Shown here piece by piece: positions 8,261-16,970 of a DNA stretch of 64,000 nt; positions within the stretch are counted from its first letter, which is position 1, and every line of letters starts with the position of its first letter. Position numbers and translations under genes: made by a program. The stretch is from Phaeovibrio sulfidiphilus (lineage in GTDB: Bacteria > Pseudomonadota > Alphaproteobacteria > Rhodospirillales > Rhodospirillaceae). The notes beneath the pieces were generated by a model, which worked only from the letters and a program-made list of their open reading frames with translations, had not been told where the DNA came from and made no database searches. The stretch is taken from contig NZ_JACZHT010000004.1 of assembly GCF_014861485.1 (NCBI RefSeq), positions 211,322-275,321 of the forward strand, written 5' to 3'.

Positions 8261-8407
8261 GGCCCGCCCCGTCACGCCGGGAGCGTTGCCACGTCACGCC
8301 ACGCCACGAAGGCCGCCGTGCGACACGTTGGGGCCCGCCCCGTCACGCCACGGGGGCCTGCCACGCCACACCGGTAGGGCCGCCGTGCGACACGGTGGGC
8401 CCGCCGT
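8261..8407. repeat. Two tandem ~70-bp GC-rich repeats
   Basis: Units 8261-8331 and 8332-8398 share GGCCCGCCCCGTCACGCC at the start and GGGCCGCCGTGCGACACG (first copy without its initial GG) near the end, and a third copy begins at 8398. They fill the only real gap in the moa-mod run, just before modA. They might be a regulatory array or slippage product. Confidence 0.6.
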
Positions 8408-8427
8408 TTGAAAAGGAACCAGGCGCC

Positions 8428-9219
8428 ATGAGAGATTTTCTTCGCAGAGTGTTGGGCTCGGGCCTCGTGTCCGGTGCGGTGGCCCTGTCCGCGTTTGGGC
8501 CGGGCACGGCGGCTGCGGCGGATGTGAGGGTGGCTGTCGCGGCCAACTTCCTTGCCCCCCTGAAACAGCTGGGCGACGCGTGGGAGGCTCTGACCGGCAA
8601 CCGGATTGTGGTGTCGTCCGGACCGTCTGGGGCCCTGTATGCCCAGATCGTCAACGGAGCGCCCTTTGACCTGTTCTTCTCGGCCGATATCGAGCGCCCC
8701 CAGGATCTGGAGCGGGCCGGTCTGGCCGAGGAGGGCACCCGGTTCACCTACGCGGTCGGCGTTCTGGCCCTGTGGTCTCCGAAGGAGGGGAGCGTTCCGC
8801 CCGAGGGCCCCGTTCCGGACCCTGACACGGTTCGGTTTCTGGCCATCGCCGATCCCGGCACCGCGCCCTACGGCGCCGCTGCCCGTCAGATTTTGGAAAA
8901 GGCAGGGGTCTGGGAGCGCATGAGCCGGGACCGGAAGCTGGTTGTGGGAACCAGTATCGGCCAGACGTACAGCCATGTGGCCTCGGGGGCGGCGCCTCTG
9001 GGATTTGTGGCCCTGTCCCAGATTCTTGACCCCCAAAGCGGGACCGTGAGGGGCTCGTTCTGGCTGCCGCCTGCGCAGGACTACACCCCCATACGCCAGC
9101 AGGCGGTCCTGCTCCGCTCCGCCGCTGCCCCCGAGGTGGCAAGGGCGTTCCTCGCCTGGGTCCACACGGACGCCGGGGCAAGGGCCATCATCCGCAGCTA
9201 CGGCTACGAGACGGAGTAG
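8428..9219 (+). CDS. modA: Molybdate ABC transporter substrate-binding protein ModA
   Basis: 263 residues. Residues 1-31 form a Sec signal peptide (hydrophobic core, then Ala-rich cleavage region), leaving a mature protein that starts DVRVAVAANF. The ModA core follows: SSGPSGALYAQIVNGAPFD, then a loop with FFSADIERP. It captures molybdate (or tungstate) in the periplasm and delivers it to ModBC. ATG 8428 follows AAAAGGAACC. modB begins 6 bp after its stop. Confidence 0.93.
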   Translation: MRDFLRRVLGSGLVSGAVALSAFGPGTAAAADVRVAVAANFLAPLKQLGDAWEALTGNRIVVSSGPSGALYAQIVNGAPFDLFFSADIERPQDLERAGLAEEGTRFTYAVGVLALWSPKEGSVPPEGPVPDPDTVRFLAIADPGTAPYGAAARQILEKAGVWERMSRDRKLVVGTSIGQTYSHVASGAAPLGFVALSQILDPQSGTVRGSFWLPPAQDYTPIRQQAVLLRSAAAPEVARAFLAWVHTDAGARAIIRSYGYETE

Positions 9220-9225
9220 CCTCCG

Positions 9226-9924
9226 GTGGACGGGTTCCTCTCCCCGGCGGATCTGACGGCGTTAGGGGTCACGCTCCGGCTGGCGATGATCAGCACGGGA
9301 CTGATGCTTGTGCTCTTCACGCCGCTTGCCTGGGGGCTGGCCCGGATGCGCTCGTCCTCGAAGGCGGTGTTCGAGGCGATTGTGGCCCTTCCCCTGGTTC
9401 TGCCGCCAACGGTCCTGGGGTTCTATCTGCTGATCGCGCTCGGCCCCCGGGGCGTGGTGGGCGGGGCCCTTGAGAGCCTTGGTTTCGGTCACCTGGCGTT
9501 TTCGTTTTCCGGGCTGGTGATCGGCTCCATGATCTATTCCCTGCCGTTTGTCATGCAGCCGCTTCAGAACGCGTTCCAGGCGCTGGATCCCCGCCTGATG
9601 GAGGCGGCCGCCACGTTGCGGGCCTCTCCGCTGGACCGGTTTTTCACGATTGCGGTTCCTTTGGCCTCCCGGGGCTTTCTCAGTGCGGCGGTCCTGTCCT
9701 TTGCCCACACCATGGGGGAGTTCGGCGTGGTCATCATGATCGGCGGCAGCATTCCGGGGGAGACCCGGGTCGCGTCCATTGCCATCTTCAACCACGTGGA
9801 AACCATGGACTACGCGGCCGCCCACGGCCTGGCGGGCGTGCTGCTTGTGATCTCATTCCTTCTGCTTCTGGGAGTGTTCGCGGTGAACCGCCGGTTTGCG
9901 CGCATCACGGGGCCGGGCGCATGA
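9226..9924 (+). CDS. modB: Molybdate ABC transporter permease ModB
   Basis: A 232-residue inner-membrane permease with five to six hydrophobic segments. It has the EAA-type loop EAAATLRASPLDRFFTIAVP that docks on the ATPase and the ModB-typical HTMGEFGVVIMIGG. GTG start. The stop overlaps modC as ATGA. Confidence 0.94.
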   Translation: MDGFLSPADLTALGVTLRLAMISTGLMLVLFTPLAWGLARMRSSSKAVFEAIVALPLVLPPTVLGFYLLIALGPRGVVGGALESLGFGHLAFSFSGLVIGSMIYSLPFVMQPLQNAFQALDPRLMEAAATLRASPLDRFFTIAVPLASRGFLSAAVLSFAHTMGEFGVVIMIGGSIPGETRVASIAIFNHVETMDYAAAHGLAGVLLVISFLLLLGVFAVNRRFARITGPGA

Positions 9925-10991
9925 GTATCGAGGCCCGCTTCCGTTGTGACCGGGGGGACTTCGTCCTCGACTTCAACGCCACCTTTCCGGCCCGGGGGGT
10001 GACGGCCCTTTTCGGGCCCTCGGGCTGCGGGAAGACGACGGTTCTGCGCTGTGTCGCGGGTCTGGAGCGGGCACCCGGGGGCGTCTTCCGGATCGGGGAC
10101 GAGACCTGGCAGGACGGACGCGTCTTCCTGCCTGCCCACAGGCGGTCTGTGGGCATGGTGTCCCAGGGGGAGAGCCTGTTTCCCCATCTCCCGGTTCTGG
10201 GCAACATGCTGTACGGGCGCAAGCGCTCCCGCATTCCGCCGGATCCGGTCGAGTTCGAGGCGCTGGTTCACCTTCTGGGGCTTGGGGATCTTCTGGCGCG
10301 GCGGATCGACACCCTGTCCGGCGGCGAGCGGCAGCGGGTGGCCCTGGCCCGGGCCCTGCTGTGCGGGCCACGGCTTTTGCTGCTGGATGAGCCCCTGTCC
10401 GCTCTGGATGCGCCCCGGAAGGCCGGGATCCTCCCCTATCTGGAGCGCCTGTGCGCCCAGACCAGCGTGCCGGTTCTGTATGTCAGCCACGCCCCGGACG
10501 AGATCGCGCGTCTGGCGGATCGGGTCATCGTTCTGGATCAGGGGCGTGTGCGGGCTCACGGGTCCGTGGATGAGGTGTTTGTGCGCCTGGACCTGCCCCT
10601 GGGGATCGGGCCTGACGCGTGCGCGTTTGTGGAGGCTGTTGTCCGGGCCCACGATGTCACCTCCCACCTCTCGGTGCTGGAGTTCGCGGGCGGGACGCTG
10701 CTGGTGGAGCGCAGTGACCGCCCCCCCGGCGCGCGTTTGCGTGTGCGGATTGATGCGCGGGATGTGAGCCTGACGCTGGACAGGCCGGAGCGGTCGTCCA
10801 TCATCAACAGTTTTCCGGTCCGGGTTGTGGAAACGGCCGATGCGGATACACCGGCCAGCCTGATGGTCCGGCTTGATGCGGGGGGCGCGGGGCTTCTGGC
10901 GCGGATCACCCGGTACTCGGCCCAGGCCCTGAACATTGCGCCGGGCCTCGATCTGTGGGCCCAGGTCAAGGGCGTCGCCATTTTCCAGTAG
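9921..10991 (+). CDS. modC: Molybdate ABC transporter ATPase ModC
   Basis: 356 residues. Walker A GPSGCGKTT is near residue 33, the ABC signature LSGGERQRVALARAL and Walker B LLLLDEPLSALD follow. The last 70 residues (from about 280) are a TOBE/Mop molybdate-binding domain, as in ModC, which lets molybdate feed back on transport. It is the last gene of the run that starts at moaA. Confidence 0.94.
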   Translation: MSIEARFRCDRGDFVLDFNATFPARGVTALFGPSGCGKTTVLRCVAGLERAPGGVFRIGDETWQDGRVFLPAHRRSVGMVSQGESLFPHLPVLGNMLYGRKRSRIPPDPVEFEALVHLLGLGDLLARRIDTLSGGERQRVALARALLCGPRLLLLDEPLSALDAPRKAGILPYLERLCAQTSVPVLYVSHAPDEIARLADRVIVLDQGRVRAHGSVDEVFVRLDLPLGIGPDACAFVEAVVRAHDVTSHLSVLEFAGGTLLVERSDRPPGARLRVRIDARDVSLTLDRPERSSIINSFPVRVVETADADTPASLMVRLDAGGAGLLARITRYSAQALNIAPGLDLWAQVKGVAIFQ

Positions 10992-11013
10992 GAGCGGGCG
11001 GGGCTCCTGTTTC
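10990..11013 (+). terminator. Weak hairpin at the modC stop
   Basis: AGGAGC at 10990-10995 pairs with GCTCCT at 11003-11008 around a G-rich loop, followed by only GTTTCC. It may end the moa-mod transcript but lacks a good T-run. The rest of the gap to 11362 is GC-rich with short CACCCGGATGG and GTGGGGGC-type repeats and holds no gene I can support. Confidence 0.35.
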
Positions 11014-11362
11014 CAGGGGCGAGAGGCTGCCCGGGCGGGAGCCCTCCGGTTTTCGGGGCGCGCCGCCACCCGGATGGCCGCCACCCGGATGGGACGCGGT
11101 CCGGGCGAACAGCCACCGTGGGGGCACTGTGGGGGCGGGCGGATGTCGGCCATGGGGGCTCCATGGGGGCGTCATCGTCTTTCGCTTTTTCGTCCGGATC
11201 CGCTGCGGGCGCCCTCCCGCTGGTTCGACCCTGTGACGGGAGCACACCCGGGCCCGTGTCCGTTGTGCCTACCCGTGTTTGTACTGTTGAGGCCCCCGGG
11301 GCGGTTAGCCCCCCGGGAACCTGCTGCCTTCCCTCTTACTCGATCTTTTTCGGAGACTGGCC

Positions 11363-11794
11363 ATGAGCGCACTTCGCCTTCCCTACTCGACCCTCTCGCC
11401 CGAAGCCTACAAGGGGTTGGGCATGACCAAGAAAGCCCTGGACAAGAGCAGCCTTGGAAAACAGCTGGTGGAACTTGTTTACCTGCGGGTGTCCCAGATG
11501 AATGGCTGCGCCTTCTGCCTCGAGATGCACGCAGCCGCCCTGCGTGCCGGGGGTGTGCCCGAGGTGAAGCTGGACAGCCTTGCGGGCTGGCGTGTCAGCG
11601 CGCAGTTCAGTGACCGGGAGCGCGCGGCTCTGGCCTGGGCGGAGTCCCTTGTCAACGTGGCCGAGACCCATGCCCCCGACGAGGAGTACGCTCCCCTCAG
11701 GGTCCACTTCACGGACGAGGAGATATCGGATCTCACCTTTGCTGTAGCGTTGATGAGCTCTTTCAATCGTCTGGCGATTGGCATGCGGCAGTAA
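11363..11794 (+). CDS. AhpD/carboxymuconolactone-decarboxylase-like peroxidase
   Basis: 143 residues, one AhpD-like helical domain. The redox motif is intact: C49-A-F-C52 with H56, as in small alkylhydroperoxidase-type proteins that reduce peroxides or act as disulfide reductants. The start follows TTTCGGAGACTGGCC. A paralogue of exactly the same length lies at 27615-28046 on the other side of the mobile island; the two align without gaps and share the ending FNRLAIGMR. This copy looks functional. Confidence 0.88.
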   Translation: MSALRLPYSTLSPEAYKGLGMTKKALDKSSLGKQLVELVYLRVSQMNGCAFCLEMHAAALRAGGVPEVKLDSLAGWRVSAQFSDRERAALAWAESLVNVAETHAPDEEYAPLRVHFTDEEISDLTFAVALMSSFNRLAIGMRQ

Positions 11795-12006
11795 GTACCC
11801 GGGAGTGCCGGGGCGTCAGGCCGGGGGGGAGCGTCTGTCCGGGAGCCCGGTCGCCAGCCTTCGGACAACCGCGAGCCCGGGGACACGGAACGGCCGTTGT
11901 GCGATGACGCCGGCGTCAGCTGTCTGGCTTTGAAGGGGTACAGCCCGGATCGGACGCGCGGGCCATGGTCGTCTTGAGATCCGGCGGGCGGCTTCAGCGC
12001 GTCGGG

Positions 12007-13590
12007 TTAATCGCCGGTGTCCGCATTCTGGATGACCTGGTCCCAGACTGTGGCCCAGTCGGGGTCGGAGCGCAAAACCACCTCAACGGTTTCGCCGTGG
12101 GCCTTGCCGGGGATGGGTGTCAGGACGATCCGTTCCAGGGTGCATTCGAACAGGATGCGGGTTGCCCGCCGGTTTCCCTTGCCGTCGGACAGGCCGATAA
12201 TCAGGCGATACAGGCTGGAGCGGATGTCGTCCTCGCTTGGAAGGGGGATCTCGCTGCGGCGCAGGAGCTGGTGGATCTCTTTCTGGCGGATCTGGAGCTC
12301 CCGGATCCGCTCAACGACCAGGTCCCGGTCCAGTCCGCGGCCAATCGCATCAATGTAGTTTTCAATGGCTGCTTTGACGTCGGTTTCCTCTTTGTGCAGG
12401 CTCGCCAAAGGCCCGCACCGGGCCATAATGAGGGGCTCAAGAGTGGGGCGCAGGGGAGGGGCCTCCGCCAGGCGCCGCTCAATCGCCAGAAAGGCCTCGT
12501 CAAGCAAAACAGCCTCACGGACGCCCCGTGCGTTGCGGCAGGACCTGCTAACCCGATAGTTGGAGCAAACGTAGCGGGTTGAGTTGCCGATCGTCTTGGG
12601 TCCGGAACAGACGCCGCACACAACCCAGCCGGTGAGCGGGTGCTGGTTGTGGGTGTTGATCCGGTTGTCCTCGAGGTAACGGGCTCTTTTTTTCTGCGGC
12701 TTGCTGATTTTCTGAGAGATCAGGCGCTCTTGGACCCGGGCCCAGGTGGCGTCATCGATGATGCGAAGCTCCGGCCGCTCCACCACGACCCACGCGGACG
12801 GATCGTTGGGCTGCACGGAGAGAGCCCCTGTGGAAGGATTGAGTACCCGTCGTGAGCGGTTGAAAATGACCTGGCCAACGTAAATCGGGTTGTTGAGGAT
12901 GCCATGCCGGATTGGCTTTGACGGATTATCCAGAGTGGAGATGCGCCAGGCGGGTTTGCGGGGGGACGGAACGCCCTCGGCGTTCAGGTCGGCCACGATC
13001 TCTGTCGGTGTTCGGCCCTCCGCATACTCCTGAAAAATGCGGCGGACCGTGGCGGCCTCGTGGGGGACGATTTCCCGCAGCCCGTTGATATAGCGTCCCC
13101 GCTCGTCCGTGACCCCACGGACCACGCTGTACCCGTAGGCCGCGCCGCCCATCACGTACCCCGCCCGGGTCCGTCCTTCCTGTCCACGGCGGATCTTGTT
13201 TTTCAGGTCCGATAAAAACAAAGCGTTCATTGTCCCTTTGAGCCCAATATGCAGCTCGCTGATGAGTCCTTCCTGAACCGTCCGAATGGGGACGTTTGCG
13301 AAATTCGCCAGCTCAAAGATCCGGGCAATATCCGCGAGCGACCGCGAGAGCCGGTCCAAACCCTCGCAGAGGATACCACTGATTTCACGTTTTGCGAGAG
13401 CCTCAAGCATGTCTGCCAGTCCAGGGCGGTTCCATGTTGCGCCCGAGCAGGCCGCATCCGTGAACACCCGGACAGCACTGTCGTCCTCACCGGCCGAGCG
13501 CAACCACGCGCGGCAGAGCGCGATCTGATCTTCGATCGAGGTTGGGTTTTGCAGGTCCGACGAATAGCGGGCGTAAATGGCGAGGGTCAT
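12007..13590 (-). CDS. Large serine recombinase (island integrase)
   Basis: 527 residues. The N-terminal resolvase domain has the catalytic serine in YARYSS (S10 most likely) and the arginine-rich helix EGLDRLSRS. A recombinase domain follows (about residues 160-270, with SPRKP and GILNNPIYVG). A zinc ribbon then carries CGVC and, about 19 residues on, two more cysteines. The C-terminal third is helical. Such enzymes integrate and excise elements at short att sites using a covalent serine link. It lies at the left end of the island, the usual place for an integrase. No upstream ribosome site is strong. Confidence 0.92.
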   Translation of the reverse strand: MTLAIYARYSSDLQNPTSIEDQIALCRAWLRSAGEDDSAVRVFTDAACSGATWNRPGLADMLEALAKREISGILCEGLDRLSRSLADIARIFELANFANVPIRTVQEGLISELHIGLKGTMNALFLSDLKNKIRRGQEGRTRAGYVMGGAAYGYSVVRGVTDERGRYINGLREIVPHEAATVRRIFQEYAEGRTPTEIVADLNAEGVPSPRKPAWRISTLDNPSKPIRHGILNNPIYVGQVIFNRSRRVLNPSTGALSVQPNDPSAWVVVERPELRIIDDATWARVQERLISQKISKPQKKRARYLEDNRINTHNQHPLTGWVVCGVCSGPKTIGNSTRYVCSNYRVSRSCRNARGVREAVLLDEAFLAIERRLAEAPPLRPTLEPLIMARCGPLASLHKEETDVKAAIENYIDAIGRGLDRDLVVERIRELQIRQKEIHQLLRRSEIPLPSEDDIRSSLYRLIIGLSDGKGNRRATRILFECTLERIVLTPIPGKAHGETVEVVLRSDPDWATVWDQVIQNADTGD

Positions 13591-13736
13591 AAGGGAAGAA
13601 TGGCCGCCCTTAACAGAGTGATGAAGAACGGTTGTGAATCAAGCCGGTGCCTCCCGCCGGGTCAAGGCGAAAACGATGCAAAGAAATCGACGCACCCTTG
13701 GCGCGAAAATCATATCATTATCCCCCAAATGGGCGT

Positions 13737-13918
13737 GCCTTGCTCCGTTTTGCTCCATTTTGGGGAGCGCCTTGCTCCGTTTTGCTCCGTTTTGCTCCGT
13801 TTTGCTCCGTTTTGCTCCGTTTCGGGGCCACCCTACCCCGTTTTGCTCCGTTTCGGGGCCACCCTACCCCGTTTTGCTCCGTTTTGCTCCGTTTCGGGGA
13901 GTGCCTTGCTCCGTTTTT
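13737..13918. repeat. 10-bp-period tandem array (TTTGCTCCGT)
   Basis: TTTGCTCCGT or close variants recur about eleven times. Five copies run without a break at 13771-13820, exactly 10 bp apart. Longer 31-bp units (13810-13840 and 13841-13871) are exact copies of each other and combine the 10-mer with CGGGGCCACCCTACCCCG. Neither 10 nor 31 is a multiple of three, so coding is unlikely. It lies between recombinase and relaxase genes. Confidence 0.85.
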
Positions 13919-13955
13919 CCGCGTATTCTTCTCTGTCGTCCTTCTGGCAGGATAT

Positions 13956-13975
13956 GGCCGGTGGGCCCACCGGCC
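13956..13975. other. 20-bp perfect palindrome
   Basis: GGCCGGTGGGCCCACCGGCC is a perfect palindrome, followed on the plus strand by TTTCC. It could be a protein-binding dyad or a hairpin at the edge of the repeat array. No plus-strand gene reads into it. Confidence 0.6.
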
Positions 13976-14045
13976 TTTCCTGTGCCTCCAGCAGGGAGCT
14001 TATTCGCACCGGGGTGCTCAACGCGGCGCCCGGGAAACCGGGCAC

Positions 14046-14068
14046 AAAAAAAGGCCCCCGAAGGAGCC
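14046..14068 (-). terminator. Rho-independent terminator after the relaxase gene
   Basis: On the minus strand GGCTCC-ttcg-GGGGCC forms a stem (one G-T pair) and is followed by seven T residues. It is 27 bp past the relaxase stop and would end the mobilisation operon. Confidence 0.75.
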
Positions 14069-14094
14069 TCGAAAGAGCGTCGTCGGGGACGCGA

Positions 14095-15471
14095 TCACCG
14101 CTCCATGCCGAAATCCCGATTACGATTCGGGCGGTTCTGTTGACGTCCGGAGCGTTGATCTCCGGGTGATGACGACGGTGGGACTGGGGCGCCCGGGGTG
14201 GGTGTCGGCGGCTTGCTCCGGGCGTCCGCCGGAGCGGGCCCGGTGTGACCCGTTCGTGCCGCCATGGCGTCCTCGAGGGACAGGGCGTCCTCGACAAAGG
14301 CCTCCAGAACGACGGGAGCGAGAGTGGATTTCTCGCCCTTGAGTGTCTTTTGGAGCTTGTCGGCTATCCGTTGTCGTCTGGCACGGGGAGGCAGGGTGAC
14401 AACTCCTTTGTGTGTGTTCTCCTTGAAAGCGAGAAGAATGGCAAGGGCCAGGGTATCCCGGTGGGCCTCGGCCATGAGGTGGTCTTTCCAGGAACGGATC
14501 CGCACGGCGCCTTTCTCCAGGCCGGGCGCGCTGCGCTCCTGGAGAAACTGTCGCCAGAGCCTGCTCTGACCGGGAAAGCGCGTCAGCGGGCGGCCCCGGA
14601 AGGGAAAGCGCGGGGCAGGGCGCCGACCGGCGAGTGCAGCGGATCGTGACCTTTGGTCCCCGGCCTTTGTGTGGGGGGCGGGCTCCCACGGTCCCAGGCG
14701 TTTTTCCAGGGCGCCCTTGCCATAGTTCCGGTTCAGCCAGGACGCCCTCACGGTCTTTTGCCCGTCTCTTTCGGCGAAGACCAGACCGGCGCCCCTGCGC
14801 CTCAAGGCCACATCGAATTTCGCCAGGGCCGCATGGGCCTCCTGCCAGGTGTTCGCTGCGCCCAGAGCCTCAAGAATGGCCTCCTTGTGCTCCAGAAGGT
14901 GGCGCTCGAAGGACTGTTGCCAGGTCCGCGCCTCATGGTCCCGGGCCTGGGGCGGCAGCCGGTTCTTTTCCTTGTCCCGTTCCACATCAACATGGAGGCC
15001 ATAGCGCTGTTCCATAGCCCGGCAGACCCGTGCAAGCGCGGGAAAATCCCATGAAGGCGAGTGGCACAGGTGGTGTTCCGGATGCACCTTGTTGTATGCA
15101 ATATGCATGTGAAAGTTATTAGTATTGGTGTGTGTGCCCACAACCCGCTGATGCTCGGTGAACCCCAGAGCCCGGGCGAACTCCCGTTCAATGTCCTGAA
15201 GGTTCTGCAAGGACAAACGGTCCTCCTCTCCCGGCCGGAATGAGACAACCAGGTGATAGGTGCGGTCTTCCGACCGTGTGTTAAAGGCGCGGGTGGCATC
15301 GATCTCCGCAAGGGCAAGGTCAAGATCATCCAAGTCCGTACCCGCATTGCAATTCTCGATCCAGAAATCTCGCAGCTTCTCGCCGTCCTTAGGGGCGTCG
15401 GCAATGTACTGGCCCAAGCGACGGTAATTGTCCGGGACACCGGGCTTGCGGGGGGGCTTGTGGGCAATCAT
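14095..15471 (-). CDS. MOBP-type relaxase (MobA/VirD2-like)
   Basis: 458 residues. It should nick oriT and pilot the single strand during conjugative mobilisation. The metal-binding histidine motif is HTNTNNFHMH (H114, H121, H123), and tyrosines Y16 and Y22 are the candidates for the nicking residue. The C-terminal half is basic with a proline-rich tail and no helicase or primase domain is evident. Its ATG overlaps the stop of the accessory gene (ATGA), so the two are translationally coupled. A terminator follows at 14046-14068. Confidence 0.9.
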   Translation of the reverse strand: MIAHKPPRKPGVPDNYRRLGQYIADAPKDGEKLRDFWIENCNAGTDLDDLDLALAEIDATRAFNTRSEDRTYHLVVSFRPGEEDRLSLQNLQDIEREFARALGFTEHQRVVGTHTNTNNFHMHIAYNKVHPEHHLCHSPSWDFPALARVCRAMEQRYGLHVDVERDKEKNRLPPQARDHEARTWQQSFERHLLEHKEAILEALGAANTWQEAHAALAKFDVALRRRGAGLVFAERDGQKTVRASWLNRNYGKGALEKRLGPWEPAPHTKAGDQRSRSAALAGRRPAPRFPFRGRPLTRFPGQSRLWRQFLQERSAPGLEKGAVRIRSWKDHLMAEAHRDTLALAILLAFKENTHKGVVTLPPRARRQRIADKLQKTLKGEKSTLAPVVLEAFVEDALSLEDAMAARTGHTGPAPADARSKPPTPTPGAPVPPSSSPGDQRSGRQQNRPNRNRDFGMER

Positions 15472-15845
15472 GAAGTCTGCTCGCGCGGGCGTCGGCGAAG
15501 GCCATCAAGGTCGAGAACAAGGCTTTTGATGTGGGCTTGTGTGTCCCGGAGAGCGTCACAAAGGCTCAGAATTTGGTCTTTTTCGGGGTCGGTCAAGCTG
15601 CCCTCGCCCTCGGTCAGTATCATTTTCTGGAGGTTGCCAAGTCTGGCCAGGTCCGCGTTGACCTTCAGAAGGTCACGGATAGCCTCGGCGCGGGCAAAGC
15701 GCTCCGGGTTGGGGAGGGGCTGTCCAAGGACCAGGCGGCGTATCAGCTCGGAGCGCGACAGGCGCACCTGGTCCTTGAAGGCGTCCACCTGCCGGAGTTC
15801 TTCGTCGGTGAACGAGACCTTGATTCGTGTGCGGGTCGTAGCCAT
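15468..15845 (-). CDS. Ribbon-helix-helix relaxosome accessory protein (MobC/NikA-like)
   Basis: 125 residues. The N-terminal 50 (IKVSFTDEELRQVDAF, then LSRSELIRRLVLG) fit a ribbon-helix-helix DNA-binding fold, and the rest is helical. Such proteins bind inverted repeats at oriT and recruit the relaxase. Coupled to the relaxase by a 4-bp overlap. The ribosome site GGAGAG at 15854-15859 lies inside the putative oriT. Confidence 0.82.
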   Translation of the reverse strand: MATTRTRIKVSFTDEELRQVDAFKDQVRLSRSELIRRLVLGQPLPNPERFARAEAIRDLLKVNADLARLGNLQKMILTEGEGSLTDPEKDQILSLCDALRDTQAHIKSLVLDLDGLRRRPREQTS

Positions 15846-15851
15846 AGGGGT

Positions 15852-15899
15852 ATCTCTCCTGTTCCGGATCCTGTGCGGGGCCGGCGTGATCGGAGAGAT
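15852..15899 (+). other. Putative oriT / nic region
   Basis: ATCCTG-T at 15868-15874 matches the MOBP nick core (ATCCTG followed by C or T). It is framed by an inverted repeat, ATCTCTCC (15852-15859) and GGAGAGAT (15892-15899). The region lies just upstream of the mobC-relaxase pair, as expected. One arm is also the mobC ribosome site, which weakens the symmetry argument. Confidence 0.45.
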
Positions 15900-15951
15900 C
15901 CCTTCCGCCGCGCGCCCCGGTCTGGAGCCGTTTTTTTCGCAGCTCGGCGGC

Positions 15952-16536
15952 TCAGCGCTCCAGTGCCGGGCCTTTCGCCGGAGCCGGGCGCTCCCGGCCC
16001 AGAGCCGCCTCCTGGAGAGCGATGTAGGTCTTCTCGGCAGCGCGGATGTTCAGTTTGCGCTGCTGGATCAGGGCGCGTTCCTCGGGCGTCATGCGGGCCT
16101 TGTCCAGGTTCACCAGACGGGCGGCGTGGGAGCCGAAGAACTGCCGGGCCTCATCCCGGGGTAAACCGCCCACGCGGCTGCGCGGACGGGTATAAGCCTC
16201 ATCAACAGCCCGGTAGGTCTGCGGGTCGCGAACCTTGGCCACAAGCTTTTCGGTCACAAGCAGACCGTCCAGAGCCTCCTGAAGGCTGCCCTTCGCAGTT
16301 CCGCCCGAGGCGTATTTCTCGACTTCATTCTCAAGAAACTGCCGCTCTGTTGCGAGGATAAGGTCAATATCTCCGCTCTTTCCAATGGCCTTAAGCGCAT
16401 CTTTCATGAGCGACTGCGCGGAGGCCGCTGCGCGTGCCTGAACGGACTGATCTCGCGCGCGGATTGCCTGCTCCTCAATCAGGAACAGTTTGAAAAACGT
16501 CTGGGAATAATCAGGCCTCGAGCCAGTTTCGGCCAT
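15952..16536 (-). CDS. Unrecognised helical protein, copy A of a duplicated pair
   Basis: 194 residues, charged and mostly helical, with no signal peptide, membrane segment or motif I know. It is a paralogue of the gene at 16971-17540. The last 75 residues are nearly the same in both, including RVGGLPRDEARQF and LNIRAAEKTY. Its start overlaps the preceding small gene by 26 bp, the same overlap as in copy B. It lies upstream of the mobilisation genes, so it may serve the element's transfer or upkeep. Confidence 0.75.
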   Translation of the reverse strand: MAETGSRPDYSQTFFKLFLIEEQAIRARDQSVQARAAASAQSLMKDALKAIGKSGDIDLILATERQFLENEVEKYASGGTAKGSLQEALDGLLVTEKLVAKVRDPQTYRAVDEAYTRPRSRVGGLPRDEARQFFGSHAARLVNLDKARMTPEERALIQQRKLNIRAAEKTYIALQEAALGRERPAPAKGPALER

Positions 16537-16771
16537 ACTTCGTCTCCGCTGTTTGGGTACGAACCCCGAGATCCCGGATGTAGTCAGCTCCCTTGACGCG
16601 TCGCAGCGCCATCAGCGCTTCAGGCGGGAAGTCAACTTGCTTGAGAAGCTCGTCGCCCTTCTCCCAATCGTTCTTCCTTGCGGCCATAATAAGGTCGTGG
16701 AGGGTCCGGTCATCCGGCGCCAGGCGATCGTACTCCTCACGGGTCAAATAGGAATCCTCTGTCCAGGCCAT
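16511..16771 (-). CDS. Small unrecognised protein, copy A of a duplicated pair
   Basis: 86 residues, opening MAWTEDSYLTREEYDRL and ending ETKYGRNWLEA. It is the first gene of copy A and a clear paralogue of 17515-17775 (same length, same opening and ending). The ATG was chosen because both copies then start at MAWT with an AGGAGG-like site. Acidic and soluble, no known domain seen. Its tight coupling with the 194-residue partner suggests a two-protein unit. Confidence 0.75.
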   Translation of the reverse strand: MAWTEDSYLTREEYDRLAPDDRTLHDLIMAARKNDWEKGDELLKQVDFPPEALMALRRVKGADYIRDLGVRTQTAETKYGRNWLEA

Positions 16772-16970
16772 GGTGGTTCCTCCTGTTCTGGCGGGGGCGT
16801 GCCCCGCTATGGTTGGGGTGTAATGGGGAGAGTCTGACACCATCCCGGGCCTCGGGCAAGATCCGGACAGGCTTCCGGAAGGTCTTGGCCCCGGGGTGCA
16901 AGCACAGTGTGGCGCTTACCGTGACTGTCGGGCGCCGGCGCCCTGCGCGGCACTATCGCTCCAGTGCTTG

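Noticed and set aside
11288..11315. CCCCGGGG-rich structure before the AhpD gene as a small RNA such as 4.5S
   Set aside because: The conserved GGAAG and GCAG loop elements of SRP RNA are absent.
11795..12006. att site direct repeats at the island ends
   Set aside because: Comparison by eye with 27246-27614 showed no shared stretch long enough to trust. Serine recombinase cores can be as short as 2 bp, so this remains open.
13737..13918. A CRISPR array or plasmid iterons
   Set aside because: There are no unique spacers between repeats and no cas genes. No replication initiator gene or AT-rich DnaA-box region is nearby to support an iteron origin.
13249..14169. Plus-strand frames across the 10-bp array reading FAPFCSV-type repeats
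   Set aside because: All frames stay open because the unit lacks stops, and the repeat length is not a multiple of three. The frame also overlaps the recombinase on the other strand.
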